Counted from the first letter of the stretch, positions 8,368 through 17,719 are shown. The stretch: DNA of 64,000 nucleotides from Streptomyces katrae (GCF_000717655.1 NZ_JNZY01000045.1:1-64000), one strand, 5' to 3'. Program-made: numbers and translations. Notes: generated by a model from the letters alone, not told the origin.

Positions 8368-9150
8368 TCATCGCATCAGCTCACCGGCGTTGACCAGCAG
8401 GGACTGGCCGGTTATCGCCCGCGCCCGGTCGGAGGCGAGGAACACGGCGGCGTCGGCGACGTCCCCGTCCGTGGCGAGGTCGGGCAGGGCCATCCGCTCG
8501 GTCAGCCGGGCGTGCACCTCGGCTTCGGGGACGCCCTCGGTGTGCGCGGTGAAGGTCACGAACGCCTGCACGGGCGGACCCCACATCCACCCGGGCAGCA
8601 CCGTGTTGACCCTGATCCGGTGCGGGCCGAGCTCGCGGGCCATGGAGTACATGGCAGAGGTCAGCGCCCCCTTGGAGGCCGCGTACGCAGCCTGCTGCAC
8701 CTCGTTGGGCGCAGCAACGGCGGACTGCGTGCCCACGATGACGACGGACCCGCCCCCCGCCTTGAGCCCGCCCAGACAGGCCCGGGTCATCCGCAGCGTC
8801 CCCAGCAGATTCACGTCGATGATCTGGGACCACGTCCCGAAATCGGCGTCCTCGAGCCCGCCGAAGTACGAGTCCCAGGCGGCGACGTGGACGACGGCGT
8901 CGATCCCGCCGAACCGCGTCCGCGCCAGCTCGGCGAGGGCCGCGCACTGTCCTTCATCCGTGATGTCCGTCGGCAGGTAGGCCGTGTGGGCCCCCTCGGG
9001 GTCGATCTCGGCGGCGGACTTGGCGAGGTTGGCCTCGGTCCGCGCCCCGAGTACGGCGTTCCCCCCGTCGCGCACCACAGCCGCAGCCACCTGATGCCCG
9101 AGCCCGGCCCCGACACCGGAGACGATGACGGTCTTCCCTTGCAGCAGCAT
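8368..9150 (-). CDS. SDR-family NAD(P)-dependent oxidoreductase
   Basis: A 260-residue classical short-chain dehydrogenase. The cofactor motif is G-V-G-A-G-L-G at residues 12-18. The active-site triad is Ser143, Tyr156 and Lys160 (Y-A-A-S-K), and there is N-V-L-G-A-R-T-like cofactor-specificity sequence after strand 2. The C-terminal [12 protein letters not shown] is typical of the family. The substrate is unknown. It sits directly upstream of fbiC on the same strand with a 40-base gap, so the two may be co-transcribed. Confidence 0.92.
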   Translation of the reverse strand: MLLQGKTVIVSGVGAGLGHQVAAAVVRDGGNAVLGARTEANLAKSAAEIDPEGAHTAYLPTDITDEGQCAALAELARTRFGGIDAVVHVAAWDSYFGGLEDADFGTWSQIIDVNLLGTLRMTRACLGGLKAGGGSVVIVGTQSAVAAPNEVQQAAYAASKGALTSAMYSMARELGPHRIRVNTVLPGWMWGPPVQAFVTFTAHTEGVPEAEVHARLTERMALPDLATDGDVADAAVFLASDRARAITGQSLLVNAGELMR

Positions 9151-9415
9151 GCGCGTGGCCTCCCGGCGCAGGGTGTATCTGACGGCGTGTCAGGTTACGG
9201 CGGGAGGGCTCCGGAGGGAAGGGGCGGTCGCCCCGGATCGCGCCGACGTGACGACGGCCCGCCGGCGGCCTCCCTGACGGCCATCCGAGTGGTCATGTTC
9301 ATTGCAGTAACGATCAAGCCTCGTGTGGAGGACGGTCCGAGCCGTCCGCGGGTGGAACGTTTGGGGCACCGATCCCCGCCGGAGACGCCGACGGGGCTGA
9401 AGAACGGAGAGAGCC

Positions 9416-9733
9416 ATGTCGCAATTGCCGCCCGGCGTAGTCCAGATCCTTCCCGAGGGTGCGCCGTGTCCGCCCAAGACCCTCGGTCTGTACCAGCACT
9501 ACAGCTGCCAGGGCCCGGGCTACGGAATCGGTGCCGGCTTCGACGTCGACCTCGCCCAGCTGCCCATCCCCGGCGGGGGCAGCATGTCCAAGAACGTCTC
9601 CTCGTGGGTCAACCTGACGGACAGTGACGTCAAGCTGATCGGCAAGGGCGAGCGCATCCTGAAAGCCGGCGAGAAGCTCGAGGAGCCGTCGGGCTACAAC
9701 GACACGGTGCAGCGGATCGCCTGGGTGAGCTAG
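9416..9733 (+). CDS. Small beta/gamma-crystallin-like (peptidase inhibitor I36-like) protein
   Basis: A 105-residue protein from ATG 9416 with a GGAGAG site 5 bases upstream. The body L-G-L-Y-Q-H-Y-S-C-Q-G-P-G-Y-G, then D-V-D-L-A-Q-L-P, then M-S-K-N-V-S-S-W-V-N-L resembles a beta/gamma-crystallin Greek-key unit. Streptomyces I36 peptidase inhibitors (SMPI type) share this fold. Unlike those secreted inhibitors it has no signal peptide, so it would act in the cytoplasm or be exported by another route. The family call is by eye and moderate. Confidence 0.6.
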   Translation: MSQLPPGVVQILPEGAPCPPKTLGLYQHYSCQGPGYGIGAGFDVDLAQLPIPGGGSMSKNVSSWVNLTDSDVKLIGKGERILKAGEKLEEPSGYNDTVQRIAWVS

Positions 9734-9748
9734 TCCCTGCCGATCCGC

Positions 9749-9786
9749 GTTCGGTGCGGGCGTGAGGCCTCGCGCCCGCACCGAAC
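9749..9786. terminator. Terminator hairpin between convergent genes
   Basis: A perfect 14-bp stem, GTTCGGTGCGGGCG with its complement, and a 10-base loop, shortly after the crystallin-like gene. It can also serve the convergent aminotransferase gene. Confidence 0.75.
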
Positions 9787-9855
9787 GGGACGGTCCCCGG
9801 AGCCGATTCCGGGGGCGGCACGTCCGCCAGGCATCGAGGAGGGCCGCTTCGGGGG

Positions 9856-11067
9856 TCAGTCGGAAGCAGCTGCTGCCTGCGTCAGGCGGACCAGGCCCTC
9901 CTCGATCTCCTCCGGCGTGTGCGTCGTGAACGACAGGCGCAACGTACGGAGGTCGGGCGCGCCCGTGTAGAAGGGTGCTCCCGGAACGAATGCCACGTCA
10001 CGCGATATCGCCTCCTTCAGCAGGGCCGTCGCGTCACGCCCCTCCGGCAGCCGGGCCCACACGAACATCCCGCCCTCCGGCCGGCTCCAGGCCGAACCCG
10101 CCGGCAACGCTGCGCCCAGACCTGCCAGCAGGGCATCGCGCCGGTCCCGATAGGCGGTCCGCACCGTGGCGACGTGCGCGTCGAGGTCCACCGCGCGCAG
10201 ATAGTGCGCCGCTGCCAGCTGGTCCACCGTGGACGTGTGCAGGTCCGCCGCCTGCTTGGTCACCACCGCCGCCCGCCGCAGTGCGGCCGGCGCGCGGAGC
10301 CAGCCCAGCCGGAGCCCCGGAGCCATGATCTTCGAGAAGCTCCCGAGCAGCGCCGTACGGTCCTGCGCCCCCGGGTGCGCCGCGAGCCACGGGATCTCGG
10401 CCCCCTCGAACCGGAGGTCTCCGTACGGATCGTCCTCCACCAGCCACAACCCGCGCCGCGCCGCGACCTCCGCCACCGCCGCCCGCCGGGTGCCCGGCAG
10501 CGTGCGCCCGGTGGGGTTCTGGAACGTCGGCACCGCATACAGCAGCTTGGGCCGCTCCCGCGCCACGATCTCCTCCAGCGCGTCGGGCAGGATGCCCTGC
10601 TCGTCACAGGGCACGGGTATCACCCGCGCCCCCGCCAGCCCGAAGCACTGGAGCGCCGCCAGGTAGGTCGGGTTCTCGACGAGGACCGCGTCGCCCGGCT
10701 CGACGAGCGCCGAGGTGATCAGCGCGAGGGCCTGCTGGGAGCCGGTGGTGATCAGTACGTCGTCCGCGGCGGTCTCCAGCCCCCGGGCCGCCGCCCGCGC
10801 GGCCACCGCCTCCCGCAGCTCCGGCGCGCCCTCGGTGGTCGAGTACTGCAGCGCCCGGCTCGCCGACACCGTGAACGCGGCGTCGTACGCGGCCCGCAGG
10901 CCCTCGGTGTCGAAGAGCTCCGGGGCGGGCAGACCGCCGGCGAAGGAGATCACCCCGGGGCGGGCGGTGAGGGCGAGGATCTCTCGGATGGGGGAGCCGG
11001 CGACGGCGCGGGCGCGGGCGGCGAAGGCGGGCGGCGGGGACGCGGAAAGAGCAGAGGGAGACGACAC
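9856..11067 (-). CDS. PLP-dependent aminotransferase (2-aminoadipate/LysN-like, fold type I)
   Basis: About 403 residues from the GTG at 11067, which has GAAGGAG about 7 bases upstream; an in-frame ATG at 11181 would add unrelated sequence. The fold-type-I class I/II features are clear: R-P-G-V-I-S-F-A-G-G-L-P at the N-terminus, P-T-F-Q-N-P-T-G-R, V-E-D-D-P-Y-G-D-L-R, and the PLP lysine in G-S-F-S-K-I-M-A-P-G-L-R-L-G-W. This set matches 2-aminoadipate or valine-pyruvate type transaminases and the C-terminal domain of MocR regulators. No DNA-binding domain is present. It diverges from the gene at 11199. Confidence 0.9.
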   Translation of the reverse strand: MSSPSALSASPPPAFAARARAVAGSPIREILALTARPGVISFAGGLPAPELFDTEGLRAAYDAAFTVSASRALQYSTTEGAPELREAVAARAAARGLETAADDVLITTGSQQALALITSALVEPGDAVLVENPTYLAALQCFGLAGARVIPVPCDEQGILPDALEEIVARERPKLLYAVPTFQNPTGRTLPGTRRAAVAEVAARRGLWLVEDDPYGDLRFEGAEIPWLAAHPGAQDRTALLGSFSKIMAPGLRLGWLRAPAALRRAAVVTKQAADLHTSTVDQLAAAHYLRAVDLDAHVATVRTAYRDRRDALLAGLGAALPAGSAWSRPEGGMFVWARLPEGRDATALLKEAISRDVAFVPGAPFYTGAPDLRTLRLSFTTHTPEEIEEGLVRLTQAAAASD

Positions 11068-11198
11068 GGGAACTCCTTCGGGGAGGCGAGTGGGGCGCAT
11101 CCTAACCGCGAAAAGATGCATACGACACCTACCTGTCAGGGGGTGGAACGCAGCGCACCCCCTCGTCATCTGACGTCGCATCAGCTAGACCGTTCTCC

Positions 11199-12065
11199 AT
11201 GACGACGGAGAACCGGAAGAGCCAGGACGCCCATCCCGACACCCGCCCCGGCACCTACGCCGAGCTGGCGGCCGTGGGCCCGTACGGTGTCCGCCCGGGC
11301 CATGCGCTGATCACCATGGTCGAACCGCACCCGGGCCACGAGTACGCGTACAACCGCTGGTACGAGGACGACCACTACTACGCCGGCGCCATGGCCATGC
11401 CCTGGATGTACGCGGGGCGCCGCTGGGTCGCCACCCGCGAACTCCAGGAGCTGCGCTACCCGGAGAAGTCGGCCGTCGCCCAGCCCGTCACCGCGGGGTG
11501 CTACCTCTCCACGTACTGGGTCACCGAGGGCCGCTACGACGAGCACATGAAGTGGACCGTCGGAATCAACAAGCGGCTCAACCGGGACGGCCGCGTCTAC
11601 CAGGACCGCACCCACGTCTTCACGTCCTTCCAGGACCACGAGGCCACCGTCTACCGCGACGGGGCCGCCGGCCCCCGGGACTTCCACGCCCTCGACCACC
11701 CGTACGCCGGCCTCGTCGTCCAGGTCGTCGACGCCGACGGGCCCGAGGAGCGGGCGGAGCTGCTGGAGTGGCTGCGCTCGCGCGCCCTGCCGAAGCGGCT
11801 GCACGGCTCGCCGGCCGCGATGGTGACGGTCTTCCGGCCGACCCCGCTGCCCGGCGACCGGATGACGTACGTCAAGCAGGTCGAGGGGGTCGACACCCGG
11901 CTGACGCTGCTGTGGTTCCTGGAGGCGGATCCGCGCACCTGCTGGGACCGGTTCCGGGGGCTGGACGCCGAGGTCGCCGAGGCCGGGCTGGGGCGGGTGG
12001 AGCTGGTGGCGCCGTTCATCCCGACGGTGCCGGGGACGGACCGGTACGTGAACGAACTGCGCTAG
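11199..12065 (+). CDS. Conserved hypothetical protein, probable dimeric alpha/beta-barrel fold
   Basis: A 288-residue soluble protein. Recognisable features are an early H-A-L-I-T-M-V-E-P-H-P-G-H-E and Y-N-R-W-Y-E-D-D-H-Y-Y, the kind of opening seen in EthD/dimeric alpha-beta barrel proteins that use an N-x-W-Y-x-x-x-H motif. A second, similar half (V-T-V-F-R-P-T-P-L-P) suggests two barrel repeats. No catalytic assignment is possible. No convincing ribosome binding site precedes the ATG. It diverges from the aminotransferase with about 130 bases between the starts. Confidence 0.65.
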   Translation: MTTENRKSQDAHPDTRPGTYAELAAVGPYGVRPGHALITMVEPHPGHEYAYNRWYEDDHYYAGAMAMPWMYAGRRWVATRELQELRYPEKSAVAQPVTAGCYLSTYWVTEGRYDEHMKWTVGINKRLNRDGRVYQDRTHVFTSFQDHEATVYRDGAAGPRDFHALDHPYAGLVVQVVDADGPEERAELLEWLRSRALPKRLHGSPAAMVTVFRPTPLPGDRMTYVKQVEGVDTRLTLLWFLEADPRTCWDRFRGLDAEVAEAGLGRVELVAPFIPTVPGTDRYVNELR

Positions 12066-12254
12066 GGGGTCGGGGGCGACACCCCCTGGTCACCTGGCCC
12101 CGGACATGGCCGAGCCCCCTCGGCCGGGACGGCGGGCCAGTCGAGAGGGCTCCAGTCAGTGGTGCAGGCAGTGCAGGTGTTGCAGGTGGTTCCTGTAATG
12201 CAGTGGTTGCGCGTGGTGCAGCGAGAGGGCCGGTGGAGTCGTACGCCGTGACGT

Positions 12255-12467
12255 TCAGGCGAGGCGCCCCAGCCGGCCCTCGGTGACGTCGGCCACGAAC
12301 GAGGTCCAGGAGCCCGGCGCGAAGGTGAGGGACGGACCGTCCTGCACCTTCGAGTCGCGCACCGCGATGGCCTCCATGACGGGGGACTTGACCTCGACGC
12401 AAGCGCCGTTTCCGCCGGAGTAGGAGGACTTGGTCCAGTTGTCCGTGCCGCCCTGACGAATAGCCAT
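12255..12467 (-). CDS. DUF397 domain protein
   Basis: A 70-residue protein from the ATG at 12467 (M-A-I-R-Q-G-G-T-D-N-W-T-K-S-S-Y-S), preceded by GGAGAG. An upstream in-frame ATG at 12512 is possible but weaker. It carries the DUF397 pattern W-T-K-S-S-Y-S-G-G-N-G-A-C-V-E-V, then A-V-R-D-S-K and W-x-S-F-V. It lies downstream of, and on the same strand as, a WhiJ-like regulator whose DUF5753 domain is its presumed partner. Confidence 0.88.
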   Translation of the reverse strand: MAIRQGGTDNWTKSSYSGGNGACVEVKSPVMEAIAVRDSKVQDGPSLTFAPGSWTSFVADVTEGRLGRLA

Positions 12468-12688
12468 GTTTCTCTCCGGTTCAGCGAGTCGTGCCAGTGG
12501 GTTGTCGGCCATTTCGGTTTCCCCGGCCGACGTGATCGACGCTACCGGCACCTTCCGACGGGCGAAGGGGTCATTCACCCGACCGAGTGGCATATTCCAT
12601 TCAGGACTTCTGTGGCCGGGGAGCAACGGTGTACCGTACCGGCCCCCTCGCCACCTGCCCGCCGACGCGGTGTCCGCTGCCTCCGCTT

Positions 12689-13573
12689 TTACTTCCCCTT
12701 GACCGCATACTCGCCGATGATCTCGGCGATGAACTGACGCGTCTGCTCCACATTGAGCGCCTGCGCCCGCAGGTGCTCGTACATCACGCTGTACTTCTGT
12801 ACGTCGTTGGCCTTCTCCAGGTACAAATCGCTCGTCACGCCCTCGATGTAGACGACCGTCGAATCGGACGCGTCCGGGAATTCCAGGATGGCGTACTGGC
12901 CGTTCACGCCCGGGTGCGCGCCCATCGAGAACGGCATCACCTGCACGGTGATGTACGGCTGCTCGGACTGCTCTATCAAGTACTCGAGCTGCCTGATCAT
13001 CAGCTGGGGGTCGCCCACGTGCCGCCGCAGCGCGGCCTCGTCGATGACCGCCCACAGCCGCAACGGCCCGACCTCCGGGTTGTTGTTGTCCGTCTCGGAG
13101 AGCCGTTTCTGCCGGTGCATCCGCACCTGGACGCGCTTCTCCACGTCGACCGGGGCCGTCTCGGGCAGCGCGCCGCGGATGAGGGCCTGGGCGTACTCCG
13201 GGGTCTGGAGCAGGCCGGGCACCATCTGGGGTTCGTACGTGCGCAGGCTCGCGGCGTCCGTCTCGAGGCCGTTGTAGACGCTGTACGGGATGTCGCCGAA
13301 GGCGTGCCACCAGCCCTGCTGGCGGGAGTCCTTGGCCATCTGCATGAGGGAGTCGACGAGCCGGCGGTCCTCGACCTCGTACACGTCGCACAGGTCGCGG
13401 ACGTCACGCTGGCTGATGGAACGGCGGCCGTTCTCCAGCCTGCTGATCTTCGACTGGGAGACGAGCAGGCGCTCGGCGACCTGCTCGGCCGTCATGCCCT
13501 TGTCTTCGCGGAGCTTGCGCAACTCCATGCCCAGTCGGCGGCGTCGGACGGTGGGATTGACATTGGACGCCAC
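12689..13573 (-). CDS. Helix-turn-helix XRE-family regulator with DUF5753 domain (WhiJ/Scr1 type)
   Basis: About 294 residues from the GTG at 13573, with GGAGG about 10 bases upstream. The XRE helix-turn-helix (L-R-K-L-R-E-D-K-G-M-T-A-E-Q-V-A ... S-Q-S-K-I-S-R-L-E-N-G) is followed by DUF5753 (Q-M-V-P-G-L-L-Q-T-P-E-Y-A-Q-A-L, then V-Q-V-M-P-F-S-M-G-A-H). This is a second, independent copy of the regulator/DUF397 module seen at 143-1218, more similar to the well-studied developmental paralogues. Downstream DUF397 and upstream GPP34 genes share its strand. Confidence 0.9.
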   Translation of the reverse strand: MASNVNPTVRRRRLGMELRKLREDKGMTAEQVAERLLVSQSKISRLENGRRSISQRDVRDLCDVYEVEDRRLVDSLMQMAKDSRQQGWWHAFGDIPYSVYNGLETDAASLRTYEPQMVPGLLQTPEYAQALIRGALPETAPVDVEKRVQVRMHRQKRLSETDNNNPEVGPLRLWAVIDEAALRRHVGDPQLMIRQLEYLIEQSEQPYITVQVMPFSMGAHPGVNGQYAILEFPDASDSTVVYIEGVTSDLYLEKANDVQKYSVMYEHLRAQALNVEQTRQFIAEIIGEYAVKGK

Positions 13574-13845
13574 TTGAACGGCACCTCCGCCTTCTTCTGG
13601 TTCTGTCTCTCTGCGTGTCTGATGGTGAGCAGACTGCCACCGAAGGGCGGGGCGGCGCCGGAGAACGGCACGGAAATGCAGACGCGCGGGACGGCGGGGC
13701 CGGCGGACCGGCCTCGCCATCCCGCGCGCTGGCGGCTCCCGAACCGGGTCATCGGGGACGCCGGTTGCGGCGATGGCGGCGATGGCGGTTCGGTGGAGCA
13801 GTGGATCCGTGGTGCCGTGAATCGGTGAAGCCGTGAAGCAGTGGA

Positions 13846-14586
13846 TCAGTGCGCGGCCGCGCGGGCCATCGCGCCCGTCCGGCGTGCCTGCAGCGGAACG
13901 CCGTTCGCCGTGGCCCGGGCGGGCGGCGGTGCCGCCGGTGCGCGGTCACGGCGTGGCTGCGCAGCCACACCGTTCTGGACGTCCATGACGGCGTGCGCCA
14001 CGAGTCCGCCCATCGGGTCGTGCCGGATCAGATCCCGCAGCCGGGACCTGGACGACCGCCCCTCGTTGCCGGGGTACAGGTGCTTGCCGAGTCCGACCGC
14101 GTGGGCCAGTGCGGCGAGCGCCGCGGTCCGCGGGTCCGGCGGTACGCCGGTGCGGATCGCACTGTCGAGCCGGGCGCGGATCTCCCGGCTGATCGCCGTG
14201 TCGGTCGCCTGGTAGCGAGTCGTCGGCAGCACTCCGCACATCTGTCCCGCGACGGCATGCACCATGCCGCAGCGCTCCAGATGAGCGAGGTAAATCTGGC
14301 GGAGCCCCAACCGGGGTCCACCGATCCAGTGGACGGCCCGTACCGGGCTGCCGCGCCTGCGCAGCAGTTCCAGTGCGGAGTCCAGAGTCGGATCTCCTGT
14401 CGGCCGTGGCATCACCACGGCGATACGATCCCCGTCAGGGGCTATCCGTCCTGCCAGAGCCAGCTCTACTAGCTGTGCCCCGGCCAGGCCGAGGTCGAGC
14501 GACTGCGGCTGCGCCGTGGTACCCGTGGTCGGGTCCAAAGCGAGCAGCAGAAGCTCCTCCGGAATTGTTCTGCGGCTCCTGCCCAT
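13846..14586 (-). CDS. GPP34 (GOLPH3/VPS74-like) family phosphoprotein
   Basis: About 246 residues from the ATG at 14586 (M-G-R-S-R-R-T-I-P-E-E-L-L-L-L-A-L-D). The opening P-E-E-L-L-L-L-A-L-D, the following L-A-G-A-Q-L-V-E-L-A-L-A-G-R-I and the all-helical character match the GPP34 domain. In eukaryotes this domain binds phosphatidylinositol-4-phosphate. In actinobacteria it is a soluble protein of unknown role that is often multiplied. The last 50 residues are Ala/Pro/Arg-rich and probably disordered. Confidence 0.82.
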   Translation of the reverse strand: MGRSRRTIPEELLLLALDPTTGTTAQPQSLDLGLAGAQLVELALAGRIAPDGDRIAVVMPRPTGDPTLDSALELLRRRGSPVRAVHWIGGPRLGLRQIYLAHLERCGMVHAVAGQMCGVLPTTRYQATDTAISREIRARLDSAIRTGVPPDPRTAALAALAHAVGLGKHLYPGNEGRSSRSRLRDLIRHDPMGGLVAHAVMDVQNGVAAQPRRDRAPAAPPPARATANGVPLQARRTGAMARAAAH

Positions 14587-14773
14587 CCATGCCTCCCCGC
14601 GTGGATGAGTGACAGGGTGACGCCTCTCACATTCATCTGTCGAGAGCGCGTGGTCGCTTTGTGGGGGAACCCGCAACTATGTCGTTCTCGTCTAGCACGG
14701 GGGCGATGCCCCCTAGACGGGACACTGTTAGACATTCGGACAGCCGGACGTGGTGGCGATCGAGGAGGAACTG

Positions 14774-17719
14774 GTGGCGGGCGAGTCCCCCGACAAGTCG
14801 GTTGATGAAGGAGCGTCGGGGGCGGCGATGTCCTCCGCGGAGCGTGACCCGAGGTTGTCCGTGTTCCGGCCGCGGGAACCAGAGTCCGGGACCGCTTCCG
14901 CCTCCGGCTCGGGCTCCGGCTCGGGCTCCGGCTCCGGCGAGGGCAAGGACCGGGATCCGCTGCGCGAGGCGGTGGCGGCGTGGGTGGCTACGACCGACGC
15001 GGAAGCGGAGGCCGACGGCTCCGCCGCGGAGCCGAAGCCGGGCGCCGGGTCCTCCGGACGGGTGGACTCCGAGGCCGCGGCTGAGGCCGAGGGCGACTCG
15101 GCCCCGGCCGACAGCGAGCGCACCGCCGTGTCCCGCGCGCCGAAGCCGGACGCGGATGTCCCCGACATCGATCCCGGCTCCGATTCCGACTCCGATTCCG
15201 GCTCCGACTCGGATTCCGCTTCCGGCTCGGATTCGGCTTCTGCGGACGAGTCGTCGGACGCCGAGCGGCTGCGCTCGGAGCCTGCCTCCGCCAAGGGCCG
15301 TACGGATGCCCCCGCGTCCGCGGCTGCGAAGCCGGTGACTGCCGATGCGCCGGCCGAGAAGCCGGGCTCGGCTTCCGTTTCCGCGGGCGAGCCGGCGGCC
15401 GACAGCGAGCGCACCGCGGTGTTCCGCGTCCCGAACGCAGGTTCGGCTTCCGCTTCCGCCGGTGCAGCGGCCGGGAAGCCGGGCTCGGCTCCCGTCCGGA
15501 GCGGCTCGGACGATTCCGCCGGGGACGAGCCTGCGGGCGGCGCTCGCACGGATTCCGGTTCGGTGTCCGCCGCTGACGAGCCGGCTGCCGCCGATGCGCC
15601 GGCCGAAAGCGAGCGCACCGCGGTCTTCCGTGCCGTGAAGCCGGGCTCCCCGTCTCCGTCAGGTTCTGCTTCGGCCAAGGGCGGTACGGACGCCGTCGCT
15701 GCGGACAAGCCGGCGGAAGCCGCTGCCGAGGCGTCGGCGAAGGCCTCGGCGGACAGCGAGCGTACGGCCGTGTTCCGTGCCGTGAAGCCGGGCTCCGCGT
15801 CCCCGTCCCCCTCTGCTTCGCCCAAGGGCGGTACGGACGCCGCGGCCGCGGGCAAGCTGGCGGCCGACAGCGAGCGCACCGCGGTCTTCCGTGCCGCGAA
15901 GCCGGGGAGCGGTACGGGTGCCTCGGCGTCCGCCGCCGAGAAGCCGGCCGGTGGTGACCGGGGCCCTGCCGGGGGTTCCGCTTCGGGTGACGCCAAGGGC
16001 GCGGCCCCCGCCGATGCGGCGGACAGCGAGCGCACCGCCGTCTTCCGCGCTCCGAAGCTGGATGCCGCCTCGGGTGCCCCGAAGGCCCCCGCCGCAGGCA
16101 AGGCTTCCGACGAGCCCGCGGACAGCGAGCGCACCGCCGTCTTCCGGGCCGTGAAGCCGGACGCGAAGGCGTCGCCCCAGGCATCGGCATCGGCGTCGGC
16201 ATCGGCTCCGGCTCCGGAGAAGCCCGCCGCCTCCCGCCCCGTGCCGCCGAAGGCGGTCGGCGGGGAGCGGGCCAGCACGTTCGTGCCGCTGCGCAAGGAC
16301 GAGGGCCCGGCGTCCAAGCCCGCGGCTTCGGCTTCGGCATCGCCGGCCGCCCAGGCCCCGGCCCCGGCGCCCGCCGCCCCGAAGCCGGTCGTCGTCCCCG
16401 AGCGGACCGAGCGGACCACGCAGCAGCCGCTGCCGCCCAAGCCGCCGCTCGACATGCTCGCGGACCTCACCAACAACCCGCCCCCGCCGCCGAGCCCCCT
16501 GCGTACGGCGGTACGGCGGTTCAAGATCTACGCCCCGCTCGTCGCGCTCCTCGCGATCATCCTCGCCGTCGTCCAGCTCGTGCGCCCGCTGCCCGAGCCG
16601 AAGCTCACGATGACCGCGAAGTCCTCGTACACCTTCGACGGCGGCAACCCGGTCCTGCCCTGGCCGAAGGAGGGCCAGGCCCACATGGCCGCGGCCGGCC
16701 TCGGCACCGTCGGCAGCTTCGGCGAGCAGAAGCCGATCGCCATCGGCAGCGTCGCCAAGACGATGACGGCGTACGTGATCCTGAAGAACCACCCCCTCAA
16801 GAAGGGGGAAAAGGGTCCGATGATCGATGTCGACAAGACCGCGGTCGACGACGGCAACAAGGACTCCGAGGGCGAGTCCACGGTCAACACGCTGAAGGCG
16901 GGCGACAAGATCTCGGAGTACGACGCCCTCGCCGCGATCATGATCCCGTCCGCCAACAACGTCGCGCGGCTGCTCGCGCGCTGGGACGCCGGCGGCGACC
17001 AGGAGGCGTTCGTCAAGAAGATGAACGACGCCGCCAAGGAACTCGGCATGACCAACACCACGTACACCGACCCCTCGGGTCTGGACGCGACGACGGTCAG
17101 CACCGCCGAGGACCAGGTCAAGCTCGGTCTCAAGGTCGTCGAGATGCCGGAGCTGATCGCCATCACGAAGCTGCCGGAATGGATCGACCCGTCCGGCAAG
17201 AAGTGGCGGAACTACAACACCCTCATCCCGTACAACGGCGCCCTCGGGATCAAGACGGGCTCCACCACCAAGGCCGGCGGCAACCTGCTCTTCGCCGCCG
17301 AGAAGCAGGTCGGCAAGACCAGGCAGCTGATCGTCGGCGCGGTGCTCGGCCAGCACGGCAGCCCGATCCTCGACACCGCCATCGCGGCCAGCAAGCAGGT
17401 CATGCTGGCCACGCAGAAGATGCTGGTGGACGCGCCCGTCGTGAAGAAGGGCGACGTCGTCGGGTACGTGGACGACGGTCTCGGCGGCCGCACCCCGGTC
17501 GTCGCGACCGGCGACGTGGCGGCGGTCGGCTGGCCTTCGCTCACGGTCGACATCAAGCTGGCCGGCGGGGACGGCAAGCTCCCGCAGAGCGCCAAGGCCG
17601 GCACCGAGATCGGCGTGCTGACCGTCGGTGAAGGGGCCAGCCAGGTGAAGGTGCCGGTGGCGCTGCAGAGTGATCTCGTCGCGCCCGGCATCGGCAGCAA
17701 ACTGACCCGTGTCGGCTGA
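14774..17719 (+). CDS. Membrane-anchored D-alanyl-D-alanine carboxypeptidase (S11) with long repeat-bearing N-terminal tail
   Basis: A 981-residue protein from the GTG at 14774 (V-A-G-E-S-P-D-K-S), chosen because GAGGAGGAA lies just upstream; GTGs at 14750/14753 have no site. Residues 1 to about 580 are a low-complexity Ser/Ala/Pro/Glu-rich tail with seven DSERTAVFR-type repeats. A single membrane segment covers about residues 585-605, so the tail should be cytoplasmic and the catalytic domain outside. Penicillin-binding motifs are intact: S-V-A-K (Ser659, Lys662), S-A-N (Ser726) and K-T-G (Lys827). The enzyme would trim the terminal D-Ala from peptidoglycan stem peptides. Most family members are 300-450 residues, so the tail is the oddity. 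Confidence 0.92.
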   Translation: MAGESPDKSVDEGASGAAMSSAERDPRLSVFRPREPESGTASASGSGSGSGSGSGEGKDRDPLREAVAAWVATTDAEAEADGSAAEPKPGAGSSGRVDSEAAAEAEGDSAPADSERTAVSRAPKPDADVPDIDPGSDSDSDSGSDSDSASGSDSASADESSDAERLRSEPASAKGRTDAPASAAAKPVTADAPAEKPGSASVSAGEPAADSERTAVFRVPNAGSASASAGAAAGKPGSAPVRSGSDDSAGDEPAGGARTDSGSVSAADEPAAADAPAESERTAVFRAVKPGSPSPSGSASAKGGTDAVAADKPAEAAAEASAKASADSERTAVFRAVKPGSASPSPSASPKGGTDAAAAGKLAADSERTAVFRAAKPGSGTGASASAAEKPAGGDRGPAGGSASGDAKGAAPADAADSERTAVFRAPKLDAASGAPKAPAAGKASDEPADSERTAVFRAVKPDAKASPQASASASASAPAPEKPAASRPVPPKAVGGERASTFVPLRKDEGPASKPAASASASPAAQAPAPAPAAPKPVVVPERTERTTQQPLPPKPPLDMLADLTNNPPPPPSPLRTAVRRFKIYAPLVALLAIILAVVQLVRPLPEPKLTMTAKSSYTFDGGNPVLPWPKEGQAHMAAAGLGTVGSFGEQKPIAIGSVAKTMTAYVILKNHPLKKGEKGPMIDVDKTAVDDGNKDSEGESTVNTLKAGDKISEYDALAAIMIPSANNVARLLARWDAGGDQEAFVKKMNDAAKELGMTNTTYTDPSGLDATTVSTAEDQVKLGLKVVEMPELIAITKLPEWIDPSGKKWRNYNTLIPYNGALGIKTGSTTKAGGNLLFAAEKQVGKTRQLIVGAVLGQHGSPILDTAIAASKQVMLATQKMLVDAPVVKKGDVVGYVDDGLGGRTPVVATGDVAAVGWPSLTVDIKLAGGDGKLPQSAKAGTEIGVLTVGEGASQVKVPVALQSDLVAPGIGSKLTRVG
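15110..16160 (+). repeat. Seven dispersed repeats encoding (D/E)SERTAV(F/S)R in the carboxypeptidase tail
   Basis: The motif starts at 15110, 15401, 15604, 15752, 15866, 16022 and 16121. Each copy encodes S-E-R-T-A-V, followed by F-R or once S-R, then V or A and usually K-P or P-K. Spacing is irregular, from about 100 to 290 bases. The DNA between copies is Ser/Ala/Gly/Pro/Asp coding. Confidence 0.9.

Noticed and set aside
12066..12254. A GTGCAG-rich stretch that looked like a repeat array
   Set aside because: The copies are short, irregularly spaced and degenerate; no CRISPR-like or iteron-like regularity is present.
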